Assembly: GCA_965197635.1 (NCBI GenBank)
Contig: CBDANN010000006.1
Span: 124,001 to 188,000 of the forward strand
Direction of reading: 5' to 3'
Length of the DNA: 64,000 bases
Source of the DNA: Bin87 sp965197635
Lineage (GTDB): Bacteria > Chloroflexota > Dehalococcoidia > Lucifugimonadales > UBA3495
Translations under genes and position numbers: made by a program
Part shown: in pieces, positions 24,642 through 32,519 of the stretch
How positions within the stretch are numbered: the stretch's first letter is position 1
Layout: each line of letters starts with the position of its first letter
The notes under the pieces: generated by a model
What the model saw: only the letters and a program-made list of their open reading frames with translations
Told to the model about the DNA's origin: nothing
Database searches by the model: none

Positions 24642-26423
24642 TCAGCACGTCGGGTCGCACCAGATGTGCTCGTGCTTGAGCTGCACCCAAAGGCTGACGG
24701 GCATATGGTAGTTCTTGATCTGCTTGTTGACGATTTGGTCGCGGAAGCTCCAGTAGTACACCAGCAACGGGCCAGGGTCTTCGGTGAGTATCCAGTCTTC
24801 CATTTCACGCAGGATGGCGGCGCGCTTGGTGCGGTCGAGTTCCCGGCTCTGTGCGTTGAACCATTCTTTGAACTGCTCGGGAGCCTCCCAGCCCGACCAC
24901 TGAATCCAGAGTCCGCCGGGCATGAAAATCTTGCCGATGATGGGGTCGGGCTCGCCCAGCAGCAAGGCGGTGCCCTGGGCGCCAATCTGGTAGTCGTGCT
25001 CCTTGTACCTGGTGAGGCCGGTGGCGCTGTCGATGGTCTGCACGGTGGCGTCCCAATCGAGGTAGCGGCGGAACTGGTCGGCCAGCAACTGCGCCAGGTC
25101 CACGTACTCTACGGCGGTGCGGGCCATAATATCGACCTTGAACCCTTCGGGAACGCCGGCCTCGGCGAGCAGTCGCCGGGCCTCAGCGATGTCGTCGGGA
25201 TGTTTTGCGCCGTCCGCGCTGCTGCGGAACCCGGGCAGTTGCAACGCTTCTGCTTCCGTCCGTCCGAACCAGGTATCGGGCGGGAACGGCGTGCCGACCG
25301 GAGCGATGCCGCCGCCGAAGATGGTGCGAAACTCGGTACGGTCAACGGCCAAATGCATGGCGCGCCGCACCCGCACGTCGTTGAACGGTTCAATGGTGGT
25401 GTTGATGAGTGTCCCCAGCAGGCTGGTGTTGGGGATGAGGTACACGTCCAGTATGTCCGCCTCGGCTTCCTGCAATTCGAGAATTTCAGTATTGCTGAGG
25501 TTGGTGACTGGGAAGGTGGTCATCAACACCTGGCCAGTGCGATACGAGCCGATGGCGGTGCCCTTGTCGGCAATGTAGTAGTGGATGATGCCGTCGATAT
25601 ACGGCAGGCCCTCTTTCCAATAATTGGGGTTCTTTTCGAGCTCCATGGACACGTCTTTGGCAAGGTTAGTCGGGACGAACGGACCGGAACCCATGCCGTT
25701 CTCCCACTTGGACGTGTCGACTCCGGATTCGTCCCAGGCTTTGGACATCATTTTGAACGCGTCGGCCGCCAGCATGGGAATGAAGTCCGGCGCTGGGTTG
25801 TTGGTCTTGACCTCCGCCGTGTGATCGTCAATCACCCTGGCGTTGCCCGCGGTGTAGTACGGGGCGATAATCAGGGTTTGCGGTCGGCTTTCCTCGGCAT
25901 TCACCAGGCTGTCCATACTATGAACGACGTCCGCGGCCGTAACTGGCGTGCCGTCCTGCCACGTCGCGTTGTCGTGGAGGCGGAAAACGTAGGTAACGCC
26001 GTCGGGTTGAAGTTCCCAACTTTCGGCCAAATCGCCGCGGATGTCGTAAGGATCGTCCGTTTCCGCGTTGTACTCGATGAGACCATTGTAGATGGCCGAG
26101 TTGTTTTTGAATTGGTTGGAAAATTCGTGCGGATGCCAGATCAGGTTGGGGAAGGCGTAATCGTGCATCGGCACGATGCCTCCGTACATCCCCCGGTCAG
26201 CCGTCTGTGGTACCGCCGTGGCTGCGGCGGGGACCGCGGTAGGAGCAGGGTTGTCGCCGGTAGTGGACGCCGCAGATTCAGATTGCGGTGAAGGGTCACC
26301 AGAGGGCGTGACCGTGTCCTCGGGAGCACTGGAGCCGCACGCGACTGCAACTGCCAGCGCCGTCGAAACGATTAAAAGTACGATAAGGCGACGGGTCAAG
26401 AAATTCGACACGGGTATCAGCAC
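24642..26423 (-). CDS. Family 5 extracellular solute-binding lipoprotein (paralogue 3 of 3, locus 2)
   Basis: 593-residue SBP_bac_5 lipoprotein and first gene of transporter locus 2. GTG start at 26423 with GGGAGG six bases ahead. The signal peptide (MLIPVSNFLTRRLIVLLIVS) ends in an AVAC lipobox; a linker rich in Ser, Ala and Pro follows, then MYGGIVPMHDYAFPNLIWHP. WQDGTPVTAADVVHSM is the cleft signature and the C-terminus is IWCDPTC. It is followed by a perfect 12 bp hairpin at 24600. It carries its own promoter (26514-26486), so the three receptors could be expressed at different levels. Confidence 0.94.
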   Translation of the reverse strand: MLIPVSNFLTRRLIVLLIVSTALAVAVACGSSAPEDTVTPSGDPSPQSESAASTTGDNPAPTAVPAAATAVPQTADRGMYGGIVPMHDYAFPNLIWHPHEFSNQFKNNSAIYNGLIEYNAETDDPYDIRGDLAESWELQPDGVTYVFRLHDNATWQDGTPVTAADVVHSMDSLVNAEESRPQTLIIAPYYTAGNARVIDDHTAEVKTNNPAPDFIPMLAADAFKMMSKAWDESGVDTSKWENGMGSGPFVPTNLAKDVSMELEKNPNYWKEGLPYIDGIIHYYIADKGTAIGSYRTGQVLMTTFPVTNLSNTEILELQEAEADILDVYLIPNTSLLGTLINTTIEPFNDVRVRRAMHLAVDRTEFRTIFGGGIAPVGTPFPPDTWFGRTEAEALQLPGFRSSADGAKHPDDIAEARRLLAEAGVPEGFKVDIMARTAVEYVDLAQLLADQFRRYLDWDATVQTIDSATGLTRYKEHDYQIGAQGTALLLGEPDPIIGKIFMPGGLWIQWSGWEAPEQFKEWFNAQSRELDRTKRAAILREMEDWILTEDPGPLLVYYWSFRDQIVNKQIKNYHMPVSLWVQLKHEHIWCDPTC

Positions 26424-26485
26424 GGCTTACCTCCCAATGCGATCGATCACATCGCGATAATCTTTTCCGATTTCCATCTCCTAAG

Positions 26486-26514
26486 AGAGTAATTGCGATA
26501 TAAAACGCTGTCAA
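26486..26514 (-). promoter_or_regulatory. Sigma-70-type promoter for the 26423 lipoprotein gene
   Basis: On the minus strand, TTGACA (26514-26509), 17 bp, TACTCT (26491-26486). The -35 and spacing are identical to the promoters of the two sister genes. The DNA upstream (26515-26580) is strongly AT-rich, as in an UP element. Confidence 0.75.
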
Positions 26515-26604
26515 TACGCTGATTATAGATGTTTATTTGTGATAATAATCACTTATTTACGGAAAACGTATTACGTTTGCCATGAGAGCGCGCTTGGGTG
26601 AAGC

Positions 26605-26636
26605 AAAGCGCCGGTTTCCAGACCGGCGCTTTTTTG
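26605..26636. terminator. Bidirectional terminator
   Basis: AAAGCGCCGGT (26605-26615), loop of 6, ACCGGCGCTTT (26622-26632), followed by more T on the plus strand and CTTTGCTTC on the minus. It lies 50 bp after the PanE-like gene's stop (26685) and before the promoter of transporter locus 2, so it separates the two minus-strand units. Confidence 0.8.
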
Positions 26637-26684
26637 CCCTCATCCCGGTGACCCGCACTGCGGGCCGTGTTACACCGTTCTATG

Positions 26685-27620
26685 TCAACCGCGCCCCAGC
26701 TCACCTTCGATCCGGTTGGCCCGCGGCTTCAGCACGGCGTAGAGCGCGTCGTTCACCGGGGTTTCCACTCCATAATCACGTCCCATCCGGATGACCACTC
26801 CCGTCAAACCTTCCAATTCCACTGGCCGCCCTTCTGCGAAATCCTTCGCTAACGATGCCATCCCGGTGGCGGGAAAGTTGTCCAGCGCGTTCATCGACCA
26901 TGCCAGCGAATCCGGTTCCAACGGCGCCCCGGCCGCCTCTCCCACCGCCAGCGCTTCCGCGATGGCCGCCCGGATGGCCTCCCTGGTTTCGGGAACGGTA
27001 CGCAGTTCTCCGTAGGCGCATCCGCTGGCCGCGCACACCCCCGCAGAGCCCGACAGGTACGCGAACTTCTTCCACAACATGCCGGTCATGTTCTCCAGCA
27101 AATCCACCCGCCAGCCGGCGCCTTGGAAGACTTCAAACAACCGCTCGCCGCGTTCCGTGATGCCGGTCGTGCGCTCCCCGAACGACGCTGACCCCGGCCC
27201 TCCCTGCGTCACCACGCCCGGCTCGCTGATGCGTCCTTCCAGATAAGCCGACCCAATCATGACCCGCTCCGCTCCGTAGGTCTCTACCAGCTGTTCGCCG
27301 TTATCAATCCCGTTCTGCAACGTCAGTATGATGGTTTCCGGCCCCACCATGGGTTCAATCACCCGAATGGCGGCGTCGTTGTCATACATCTTGACCGTGA
27401 ACAGCACCAGCTCCTGGTGCCCGGCATCGCCCGGGTTGGCCGTGGCATTTCCGGGAACAGTGAAAACGCCGTCGTTGCCGCTTTCCACCCGCAGGCCACT
27501 GCGCCGTATGGCGTCCAGGTGCGGGCCACGAGCAATGAAAGTTACATCATGCCCCGCCCGCGCCAGCAACCCGCCAAAATATCCGCCCACGCCGCCGGTT
27601 CCCATTACCCCGATGTCCAT
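26685..27620 (-). CDS. 2-dehydropantoate 2-reductase-like (PanE/ApbA family) protein
   Basis: 311-residue NAD(P)H-dependent ketoacid reductase of the PanE/ApbA family. Rossmann motif MDIGVMGTGGVGGYFGGLLA at the N-terminus, then LVLFTVKMYDNDAA, the LQNGIDNGE loop, and LWKKFAYLSG, whose Lys matches the catalytic lysine of PanE. FAEGRPVELEGLTG supplies the conserved acidic substrate-binding region. True PanE makes pantoate for coenzyme A. The neighbours here are acyl-CoA genes rather than panB/panC, so it may act on another 2-ketoacid. Start ATG at 27620. Confidence 0.88.
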   Translation of the reverse strand: MDIGVMGTGGVGGYFGGLLARAGHDVTFIARGPHLDAIRRSGLRVESGNDGVFTVPGNATANPGDAGHQELVLFTVKMYDNDAAIRVIEPMVGPETIILTLQNGIDNGEQLVETYGAERVMIGSAYLEGRISEPGVVTQGGPGSASFGERTTGITERGERLFEVFQGAGWRVDLLENMTGMLWKKFAYLSGSAGVCAASGCAYGELRTVPETREAIRAAIAEALAVGEAAGAPLEPDSLAWSMNALDNFPATGMASLAKDFAEGRPVELEGLTGVVIRMGRDYGVETPVNDALYAVLKPRANRIEGELGRG

Positions 27621-27697
27621 AGTTCTACCCCCATTCGTTTCCGACCGCCATCTCTCCCTCTTTGACCGTCAATCCCGCGAAAGCGGGTACCCGGCAT

Positions 27698-29269
27698 CTA
27701 TGCTGACCCAGAGGGTGTCACAGGATACCCGTAGTCCTCCCGCAGGTCCCGTTTCAGTACCTTGCCCATCACGTTGCGCGGCAAAGCGTCAACGAACACC
27801 ACCGACCGGGGCCGCTTGAACCCGGCCAACCGCGCCCTGCAAAACTCAATCAACTCCGGTTCCGACACCGATGGCGTCGCGGCAACCACCACCGCGCGCA
27901 CCTCTTCGCCCCACTCCAGGTCGGGCACGCCGATGACCGCGGCCTCCTCGACCCCAGGATGTTCCGCCAGCGTTTGCTCCACTTCCTCCGGCGAAATCAT
28001 TTCGCCGCCCCGTTTGATGAAATCCCGGGCCCGCCCCGCCAGATAGATGTACCCATCCTCGTCCTGCCACGCCAAATCGCCGGTGTAGAGCCAACCGCTG
28101 CGCAGCGTATCCCCGGTGGCGTCGGCCTGTTGCCAGTACCCCGTCATCATCCGCGCGCCCCGGGCGACGATCTCACCAACTTCGCCGTCGGGCGCCGGCT
28201 CACCGTCTTCGGACACAATCATCACCTCAACGTCCTCCAGCGGCTTCCCGATGGACGTGAGCCGGCGCAGCTTGGTTTCCACCTCTTCCGGCGGCCCGGT
28301 GAGATCGTGGTCGTCCGGCGGCAGCATGGTGATCGTGGAAGCCGTCTCCGTTTGTCCGAAGGCGTTGATGAACCGGGTGTCCGGGAACTTGGCGATAGCG
28401 TCGCGGATCACGGGCAGCGGCATCGGCGCTGCTCCGTAGGTGATGACGCCCAGCGAAGACAGGTCGTATTCCCCGAACCGGGGGTGGTCCATCACTCGCT
28501 TCAGCATGGTCGGCACCAGCATCGCCCGATTGGCCTGGTGTTCGGCCGCCAGGGCCATCCATTCCTCGGGGTCGAACTGCGGCATCACGACCAGGGTTCG
28601 CCCGCCGAAAACCGCCGCCAACGCCGCTTGCAGGCCGGCCACGTGGTACATCGGGACCGTCAGCAGGTTGGTTTCTTCAACGTCGGGATCCGCTGGAGCG
28701 ACGCTGGTCAGGAGGAACGTGCTGAAGCTGTCGTGGGTCAGCTGTGCTCCTTTGGGCACGCTGGTGGTGCCCGAAGTGAACATAATCACCGTGGTGGCGT
28801 CTTCGTCGTCTTCCGGAAAATGGAGCTGCTCCGGGTCGGCATTGGCCAGTAGGTCGTCGTAGTTGTGGCGCCCGTCCAATCCCGCCGCGTCTATCATCAC
28901 GACGCGCTCGGATGGCAGCGAACCGTTCGCCGGCGCCAGGGGCAGGTAGCGCTCGCCCAGGAACAACAGGCTCGGCTCCACGATGCCCAGCATTATCGCC
29001 AGCTCGTCCTCCTTCGCCCGAAAGTTGATGGGCACGTAGATGGCATCCAACTGCGCCGCCGCAAAGTAGATTTCCAGCAACTGGTGGCAGTTGGTCTGCA
29101 TCGCGGACACCCGGTCGCCGGGTTCTATCCCCAGCTCCGACATCGCATTCGCCAATCGGTTGACCCTTTCCTGCAGCAGCTCAAAGCTGATGCGCTGGCC
29201 GTCAAAAACAACGGCAACGCGGTCCGGCACGATTGCCGCCGCGATCATCAGAAATTCCGTCGTGTTCAT
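27698..29269 (-). CDS. Acyl-CoA synthetase (AMP-forming, long-chain-fatty-acid CoA ligase type)
   Basis: 523-residue ANL-superfamily ligase that activates a carboxylic acid as acyl-AMP and then acyl-CoA. Motifs in order: the P-loop IMFTSGTTSVPKGAQLTHD, VITYGAAPMP, NAFGQTETAS (A5), the GWLYTGDLAWQDEDGYIYLA region (A7), the hinge GRARDFIKRGGEMISPEEVE, and PRNVMGKVLKRDLRE with the C-terminal catalytic Lys. Its stop is 77 bp before the PanE-like gene. The upstream enoyl-CoA hydratase ends 6 bp before its start, so the two are co-transcribed. It probably activates the acid on which the following CoA enzymes work. Substrate unknown. Confidence 0.93.
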   Translation of the reverse strand: MNTTEFLMIAAAIVPDRVAVVFDGQRISFELLQERVNRLANAMSELGIEPGDRVSAMQTNCHQLLEIYFAAAQLDAIYVPINFRAKEDELAIMLGIVEPSLLFLGERYLPLAPANGSLPSERVVMIDAAGLDGRHNYDDLLANADPEQLHFPEDDEDATTVIMFTSGTTSVPKGAQLTHDSFSTFLLTSVAPADPDVEETNLLTVPMYHVAGLQAALAAVFGGRTLVVMPQFDPEEWMALAAEHQANRAMLVPTMLKRVMDHPRFGEYDLSSLGVITYGAAPMPLPVIRDAIAKFPDTRFINAFGQTETASTITMLPPDDHDLTGPPEEVETKLRRLTSIGKPLEDVEVMIVSEDGEPAPDGEVGEIVARGARMMTGYWQQADATGDTLRSGWLYTGDLAWQDEDGYIYLAGRARDFIKRGGEMISPEEVEQTLAEHPGVEEAAVIGVPDLEWGEEVRAVVVAATPSVSEPELIEFCRARLAGFKRPRSVVFVDALPRNVMGKVLKRDLREDYGYPVTPSGSA

Positions 29270-29275
29270 CCTCGC

Positions 29276-30040
29276 TCAGTTTCTCCCGTTCTGTCGGCCC
29301 GTCGTCTCTGTCAGTTCCGTCGTCATCGCCACCGTCGCCGACAGCCGCTGTTCCAACCTTAGCGCTTCGTCCAGCGCCAATTCCCGGCCTTCCCTCAGCG
29401 CCGTCCGCATCGCCGACGCGAAACTCGGTGGGATCTCCGCCAGTCGCTCCGCGATCTCCCACGCGGACTTTGTTAAACATTCCTGCTCCACCAATCGGGT
29501 TACCAAGCCGTAGCGTCGCGCCTCGTGCGCCCCGAACCGCCGGCCCGTAAGCAACAGGTCCAGAGCCACCGAAGGTCCTCCGTTGGCCGGCATGGTCTGG
29601 CTGCCGCCGGCCGCCGGTATCATTCCCAGGTGAAGCTCCGGCATTGCGAAAACCGTGTCCAATGCCGCTATCCGAACGTCCGCCAGCAGCGTGATCTCCA
29701 ACCCGGAACCAATGCAAAATCCGTGTACCGCCGCAACCACCGGCTTGGCGAGGTCAATCAGTTGCCCCCAGACATCCCGTTGCCAGCGCACGTTCCGGGC
29801 AATGACTTGCGAAGGGGCCGTCCCAAACTCGCTCAAGTCCGCGCCGGCGCAGAACGCCCGCCCCTGTCCGGTGATCAGCAACGCACGCACTTCGTCATCC
29901 TCGGCAACTGCCCATAACGCCTCCGCAAAGTCGTCCCGCATCGCCACCGAGTAGGCGTTGAGCCGCTCCGGGCGGTTCAACGACAGGTGAGCCACGCTGC
30001 CGACTTTCTCGTAGATGATAGTGGGAAACGGTGCCGCCAT
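29276..30040 (-). CDS. Enoyl-CoA hydratase
   Basis: 254-residue crotonase-family protein. NRPERLNAYSVAM, the oxyanion loop FCAGADLSEFG, and HGFCIGSGLEITLLADVRIA carry the usual signatures, with the first catalytic Glu. FAMPELHLGMIPAAGGSQ keeps the second catalytic Glu (PEL), unlike the other two crotonase genes in the window, so this is the best candidate for a true hydratase of 2-enoyl-CoA. It lies 6 bp upstream of the acyl-CoA synthetase start and 12 bp after the PHP-domain gene, within a tightly packed operon. Confidence 0.9.
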   Translation of the reverse strand: MAAPFPTIIYEKVGSVAHLSLNRPERLNAYSVAMRDDFAEALWAVAEDDEVRALLITGQGRAFCAGADLSEFGTAPSQVIARNVRWQRDVWGQLIDLAKPVVAAVHGFCIGSGLEITLLADVRIAALDTVFAMPELHLGMIPAAGGSQTMPANGGPSVALDLLLTGRRFGAHEARRYGLVTRLVEQECLTKSAWEIAERLAEIPPSFASAMRTALREGRELALDEALRLEQRLSATVAMTTELTETTGRQNGRN

Positions 30041-30052
30041 GCCAGTGCGTCC

Positions 30053-30595
30053 CTAGTCCAGCGGGATGGCCCGTCGAATCATCTCGTCCAGGTCAACCTC
30101 GGTGCTGCCTGCCCCGATTTCGCCCAGGAGGTTGGCGTCGCTCACCGAAAACGTCAGCAAACCGTGGGCTTCGGCCACCCTCTCCACTGCCGGACGTCGG
30201 ATGTGCCAGTCGTGATGATGGTTGGCGACTTCAATGCCGTGGATGTTCTCCTCGATAACGATGTTGGGCGTGTAGTATCCGGGATGGCAATAGGTCCGAA
30301 ACAGGCGACCTTCCGGCAGGTAAAGCTCAGTGCAGTGGTACTCGTCAAATGGACTGCTGGCCGGACGGACGTCGATTTCATGCCCGGGTATGATGATGAC
30401 CTCTCCGGGGAAATGTCGCTCCACTACCCGGTGCAACGCCATTCCCCAGTCGCGTCGCCAGTGGTCGGTTACGGCGATGCCGTCCAATCTGGCCTCGTGG
30501 ATCCGCGCTATCACGGTTTCAGCGATCTCCGGGGTGGGGTCCTGGAATCCGAACATCTCGCCGACGTGAGTGTGTATGTCCAGCCGTACTGTCAT
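30053..30595 (-). CDS. PHP-domain metal-dependent hydrolase
   Basis: 180-residue small PHP-domain protein. RLDIHTHVGEM provides the first metal-binding His pair, and GIAVTDHWRRDW the DH pair. IIPGHEIDVR, YCHPGYY and EVANHHHDWH supply further His/Glu ligands. PHP enzymes are phosphoesterases or related hydrolases using two or three metals. ATG start at 30595; a TTG at 30604 is the only in-frame alternative. It is sandwiched between two enoyl-CoA hydratase genes (12-13 bp each side), which is unusual and suggests a role in the same pathway. Confidence 0.85.
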   Translation of the reverse strand: MTVRLDIHTHVGEMFGFQDPTPEIAETVIARIHEARLDGIAVTDHWRRDWGMALHRVVERHFPGEVIIIPGHEIDVRPASSPFDEYHCTELYLPEGRLFRTYCHPGYYTPNIVIEENIHGIEVANHHHDWHIRRPAVERVAEAHGLLTFSVSDANLLGEIGAGSTEVDLDEMIRRAIPLD

Positions 30596-30608
30596 GGAAG
30601 CCAATTTA

Positions 30609-31391
30609 TCAGTGCCCGGTGAAATGTGGCGCTCGCTTTTCCGCGAAGGAACGTAGGCCCTCGCTGCGGTCGGCGGTGCTTTGCAGGATGACGCTCAGGT
30701 CGGCCTCCAGCCGCAAGCCTTGCGCGAGGGTGCAATCGCCGGCGGCTTGTACCGCTTCTTTAGCGTACCGCGCTGCAATCGGGGCCGCCCCGGCGATATT
30801 GTCCGCCAATTCCTTCGCGGCAGCCGCCAATTCCTTTGCCGGCGCCACTCTGTTGACCAGACCGGCCTCCAGCGCCTCCGCCGCCGTCAGGGTTCGCCCG
30901 GTGAGCAACATATCCCGAGCCAACGCCGGACCCACCAGCCGGGGCAACCGTTGCGTGGCTCCGTCGTACGGGAATCCGTCGCTCATCAGGTTCCCAACCC
31001 CAAGCCGGGCAGCCTCGCTCGCGACCCGAAGGTCGGCGGCCAGGGCCAACTCTAGGCCGTGCGCCATCGCATCCCCATTCAGCACTGCTATCACCGGCAT
31101 CGGAAGCTCAGCGATTGCCGAAGCCGCGCCCATTGCCGATTGCCACGCCAGCCGCTCGGTCATCGGTGCTTCGCAAGTCTCCGGCGGCGGTGTCGCGCGG
31201 CCCACCGCAAATCGTTCACCGGAACCGGACAGCATGACCACGCGGATTTCGTCGCTCAACGTCAACTCTTGGCAACAGGCGCGGATCTCCTCAGCCATGT
31301 CCTCGCCGATGGTCGGCTCGTCGCCGTGAGCCAGCAATTTGATGGTGGCAGTATGTTCCGCGCTGCTGTAACTGATCTTGCGATACCGCAT
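30609..31391 (-). CDS. Enoyl-CoA hydratase/isomerase family protein (divergent)
   Basis: 260-residue crotonase-fold protein and first gene of the acyl-CoA operon. GSGERFAVGRATPP stands at the oxyanion-loop position but departs from the usual AGAD. GDAMAHGLELALAADLRVAS keeps the first Glu. The second catalytic position reads LGVGNLMSDGFPYDGATQRL, without the PE pair, so hydratase activity is doubtful and another crotonase reaction is more likely. The C-terminus SFAEKRAPHFTGH is typical. About 770 bp of repeat-rich, gene-free DNA lies upstream. Confidence 0.85.
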   Translation of the reverse strand: MRYRKISYSSAEHTATIKLLAHGDEPTIGEDMAEEIRACCQELTLSDEIRVVMLSGSGERFAVGRATPPPETCEAPMTERLAWQSAMGAASAIAELPMPVIAVLNGDAMAHGLELALAADLRVASEAARLGVGNLMSDGFPYDGATQRLPRLVGPALARDMLLTGRTLTAAEALEAGLVNRVAPAKELAAAAKELADNIAGAAPIAARYAKEAVQAAGDCTLAQGLRLEADLSVILQSTADRSEGLRSFAEKRAPHFTGH

Positions 31392-31563
31392 GGACAGAAA
31401 TGGTACGGCGATGCGCCCCAGGGCGCAAGGCCCCGCCTGCCTGGTCAGGGCAATCGCGTCTTCAACTAGATCAATAATGACGCGAGATCTTCATTCTTCG
31501 GTTAGATAATGCGATTTTGTTCGTGCTTCCGAGATCTCTGGGATAACTGCCAACCGGCTCAAA

Positions 31564-31667
31564 TCGGTCATACGTCGGTCATACGTCGGTCATACGTAGG
31601 GGCAACCAGGTTGACTGCCTATCTGACGTGATTGCATAGCATACGTCGGTCATACGTAGGGGCAACC
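31564..31667. repeat. Tandem 11-mers and a 28 bp direct repeat
   Basis: Three tandem TCGGTCATACG units (31564-31574, 31575-31585, 31586-31596). The last one and a half, plus the following TAGGGGCAACC, recur exactly at 31640-31667, 60 bp downstream. Confidence 0.85.
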
Positions 31668-31681
31668 CTTGTGGTTGCCCC
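31656..31681. repeat. GTAGGGGC-family hairpin
   Basis: GGGGCAACC (31659-31667), five-base loop, GGTTGCCCC (31673-31681), preceded by GTA. Same arms as the hairpin at 31985-32007. Confidence 0.7.
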
Positions 31682-31718
31682 GGTGGTGAAACGCTCTAGA
31701 ATCCTGATAATCCTCTAA

Positions 31719-31825
31719 TCCGGCAAATCCTGATTCAGACGATTACGCCAACCAATTTAGACGCGATTGCCGTGCCCGCCTGGTCAGGGCCTTGCTATTC
31801 TCTGTCAGAATCAGGATTTACCGGA
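31719..31825. repeat. Inverted repeat with AATCCTGATTC arms
   Basis: Arms of 22 bp at 31719-31740 and 31804-31825 match at 20 positions when one is reverse-complemented, with a 63 bp spacer. The arm core AATCCTGATTCAGACGATT (31726-31744) recurs with one change at 36276-36294. Confidence 0.75.
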
Positions 31826-31984
31826 TTTTAGGATTTCCAAGATTCGCTCTAATCCTGCTAATCTCCTGATCCTCAAAATCCTGATTCTGACAATTGCGGT
31901 GAGAATGGAAAGGCCCTGAACTGACCACAGGACAATTGCAAAGTCACAGAAACCCCGTCATCGCACGTAGGGACGCCCACCAAC

Positions 31985-32007
31985 GGGGCAACCACGAGGG
32001 TTGCCCC
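31985..32007. repeat. GTAGGGGC-family hairpin
   Basis: GGGGCAACC (31985-31993) and GGTTGCCCC (31999-32007) with a 5-base centre, followed by TAC. It lies upstream of the PaREP1/HEPN gene at 32160. Confidence 0.7.
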
Positions 32008-32159
32008 TACCAAAACGGGACTTTGCAATCGTCCTGTGAACTGACCAATCGAGGAAATTTCGCTACTCATAACCAAGGAACCTCACCAAGGCCGCCTCTG
32101 CTCCATTGCCCGACCAGCTTTGAGACGCTAACATTCAAGAACAATAGGAGAATCCACCA

Positions 32160-32519
32160 GTGACCACTCAGCATTATCAGCAAGCCAGCGAGCATTTCCT
32201 GGCACAGGCCAGACGGGAACTGGCCGACGGCGATCTGCCACAGGCGTCCGAGAAGGGTTGGGGCGCTGCTGCCCAGATCCTCAAAGCGGTCGCTGACCAC
32301 CGCGGCTGGGAACACAGCCGACACCGGCACCACCTCGTTACAGTCAGCCGCCTCCGGGCTGAGACCGGCGACGGCGACATACGCCGCTTGTTCAACACGG
32401 CCAGCGCCCTTCACGAGAACTTCTACGAGAACACGATGCCAGCTTTCGAGGTGGCGGAAAGCCTCGACGACGTGGAGGCCCTGCTGAACAAGGTTCTACC
32501 CTTACTGAACCAGACGTAG
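32160..32519 (+). CDS. PaREP1/HEPN-like domain protein (second copy)
   Basis: 119-residue helical protein related to the product of 9917-10300; both share a pattern of the form GD-x-x-Q-A/G-S-E-K-x-x-G-A-A-Q-I and a RGW block. GTG start at 32160, with AGGAG nine bases ahead. Shared features: FLAQARRELADGDLPQASEK, AVADHRGWEHSRHRHHLVT, and FNTASALHENFYENTMPAFE in the second half. Function unknown; HEPN relatives include RNase toxins, but there is no partner gene and no clear RNase motif. It stands alone in repeat-rich DNA. Confidence 0.7.
   Translation: MTTQHYQQASEHFLAQARRELADGDLPQASEKGWGAAAQILKAVADHRGWEHSRHRHHLVTVSRLRAETGDGDIRRLFNTASALHENFYENTMPAFEVAESLDDVEALLNKVLPLLNQT

Larger units (their letters stand above)
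31392..32159. repeat. Repeat-rich gene-free region
   Basis: A 768 bp gap with several repeat types and no gene. An 11 bp unit, TCGGTCATACG, stands three times in tandem at 31564-31596. A 28 bp direct repeat lies at 31580-31607 and 31640-31667, each copy running into GTAGGGGCAACC. Hairpins of the GGGGCAACC/GGTTGCCCC type lie at 31659-31681 and 31985-32007. An AATCCTGATTC-type inverted repeat occupies 31719-31825. The stretches 31392-31560 and 31830-31960 show nothing further. Confidence 0.75.

Noticed and set aside
31564..31667. CRISPR array
   Set aside because: Repeats of 11 bp in direct tandem and one 28 bp repeat pair; there are no regular spacers, no third unit and no cas genes in the window.
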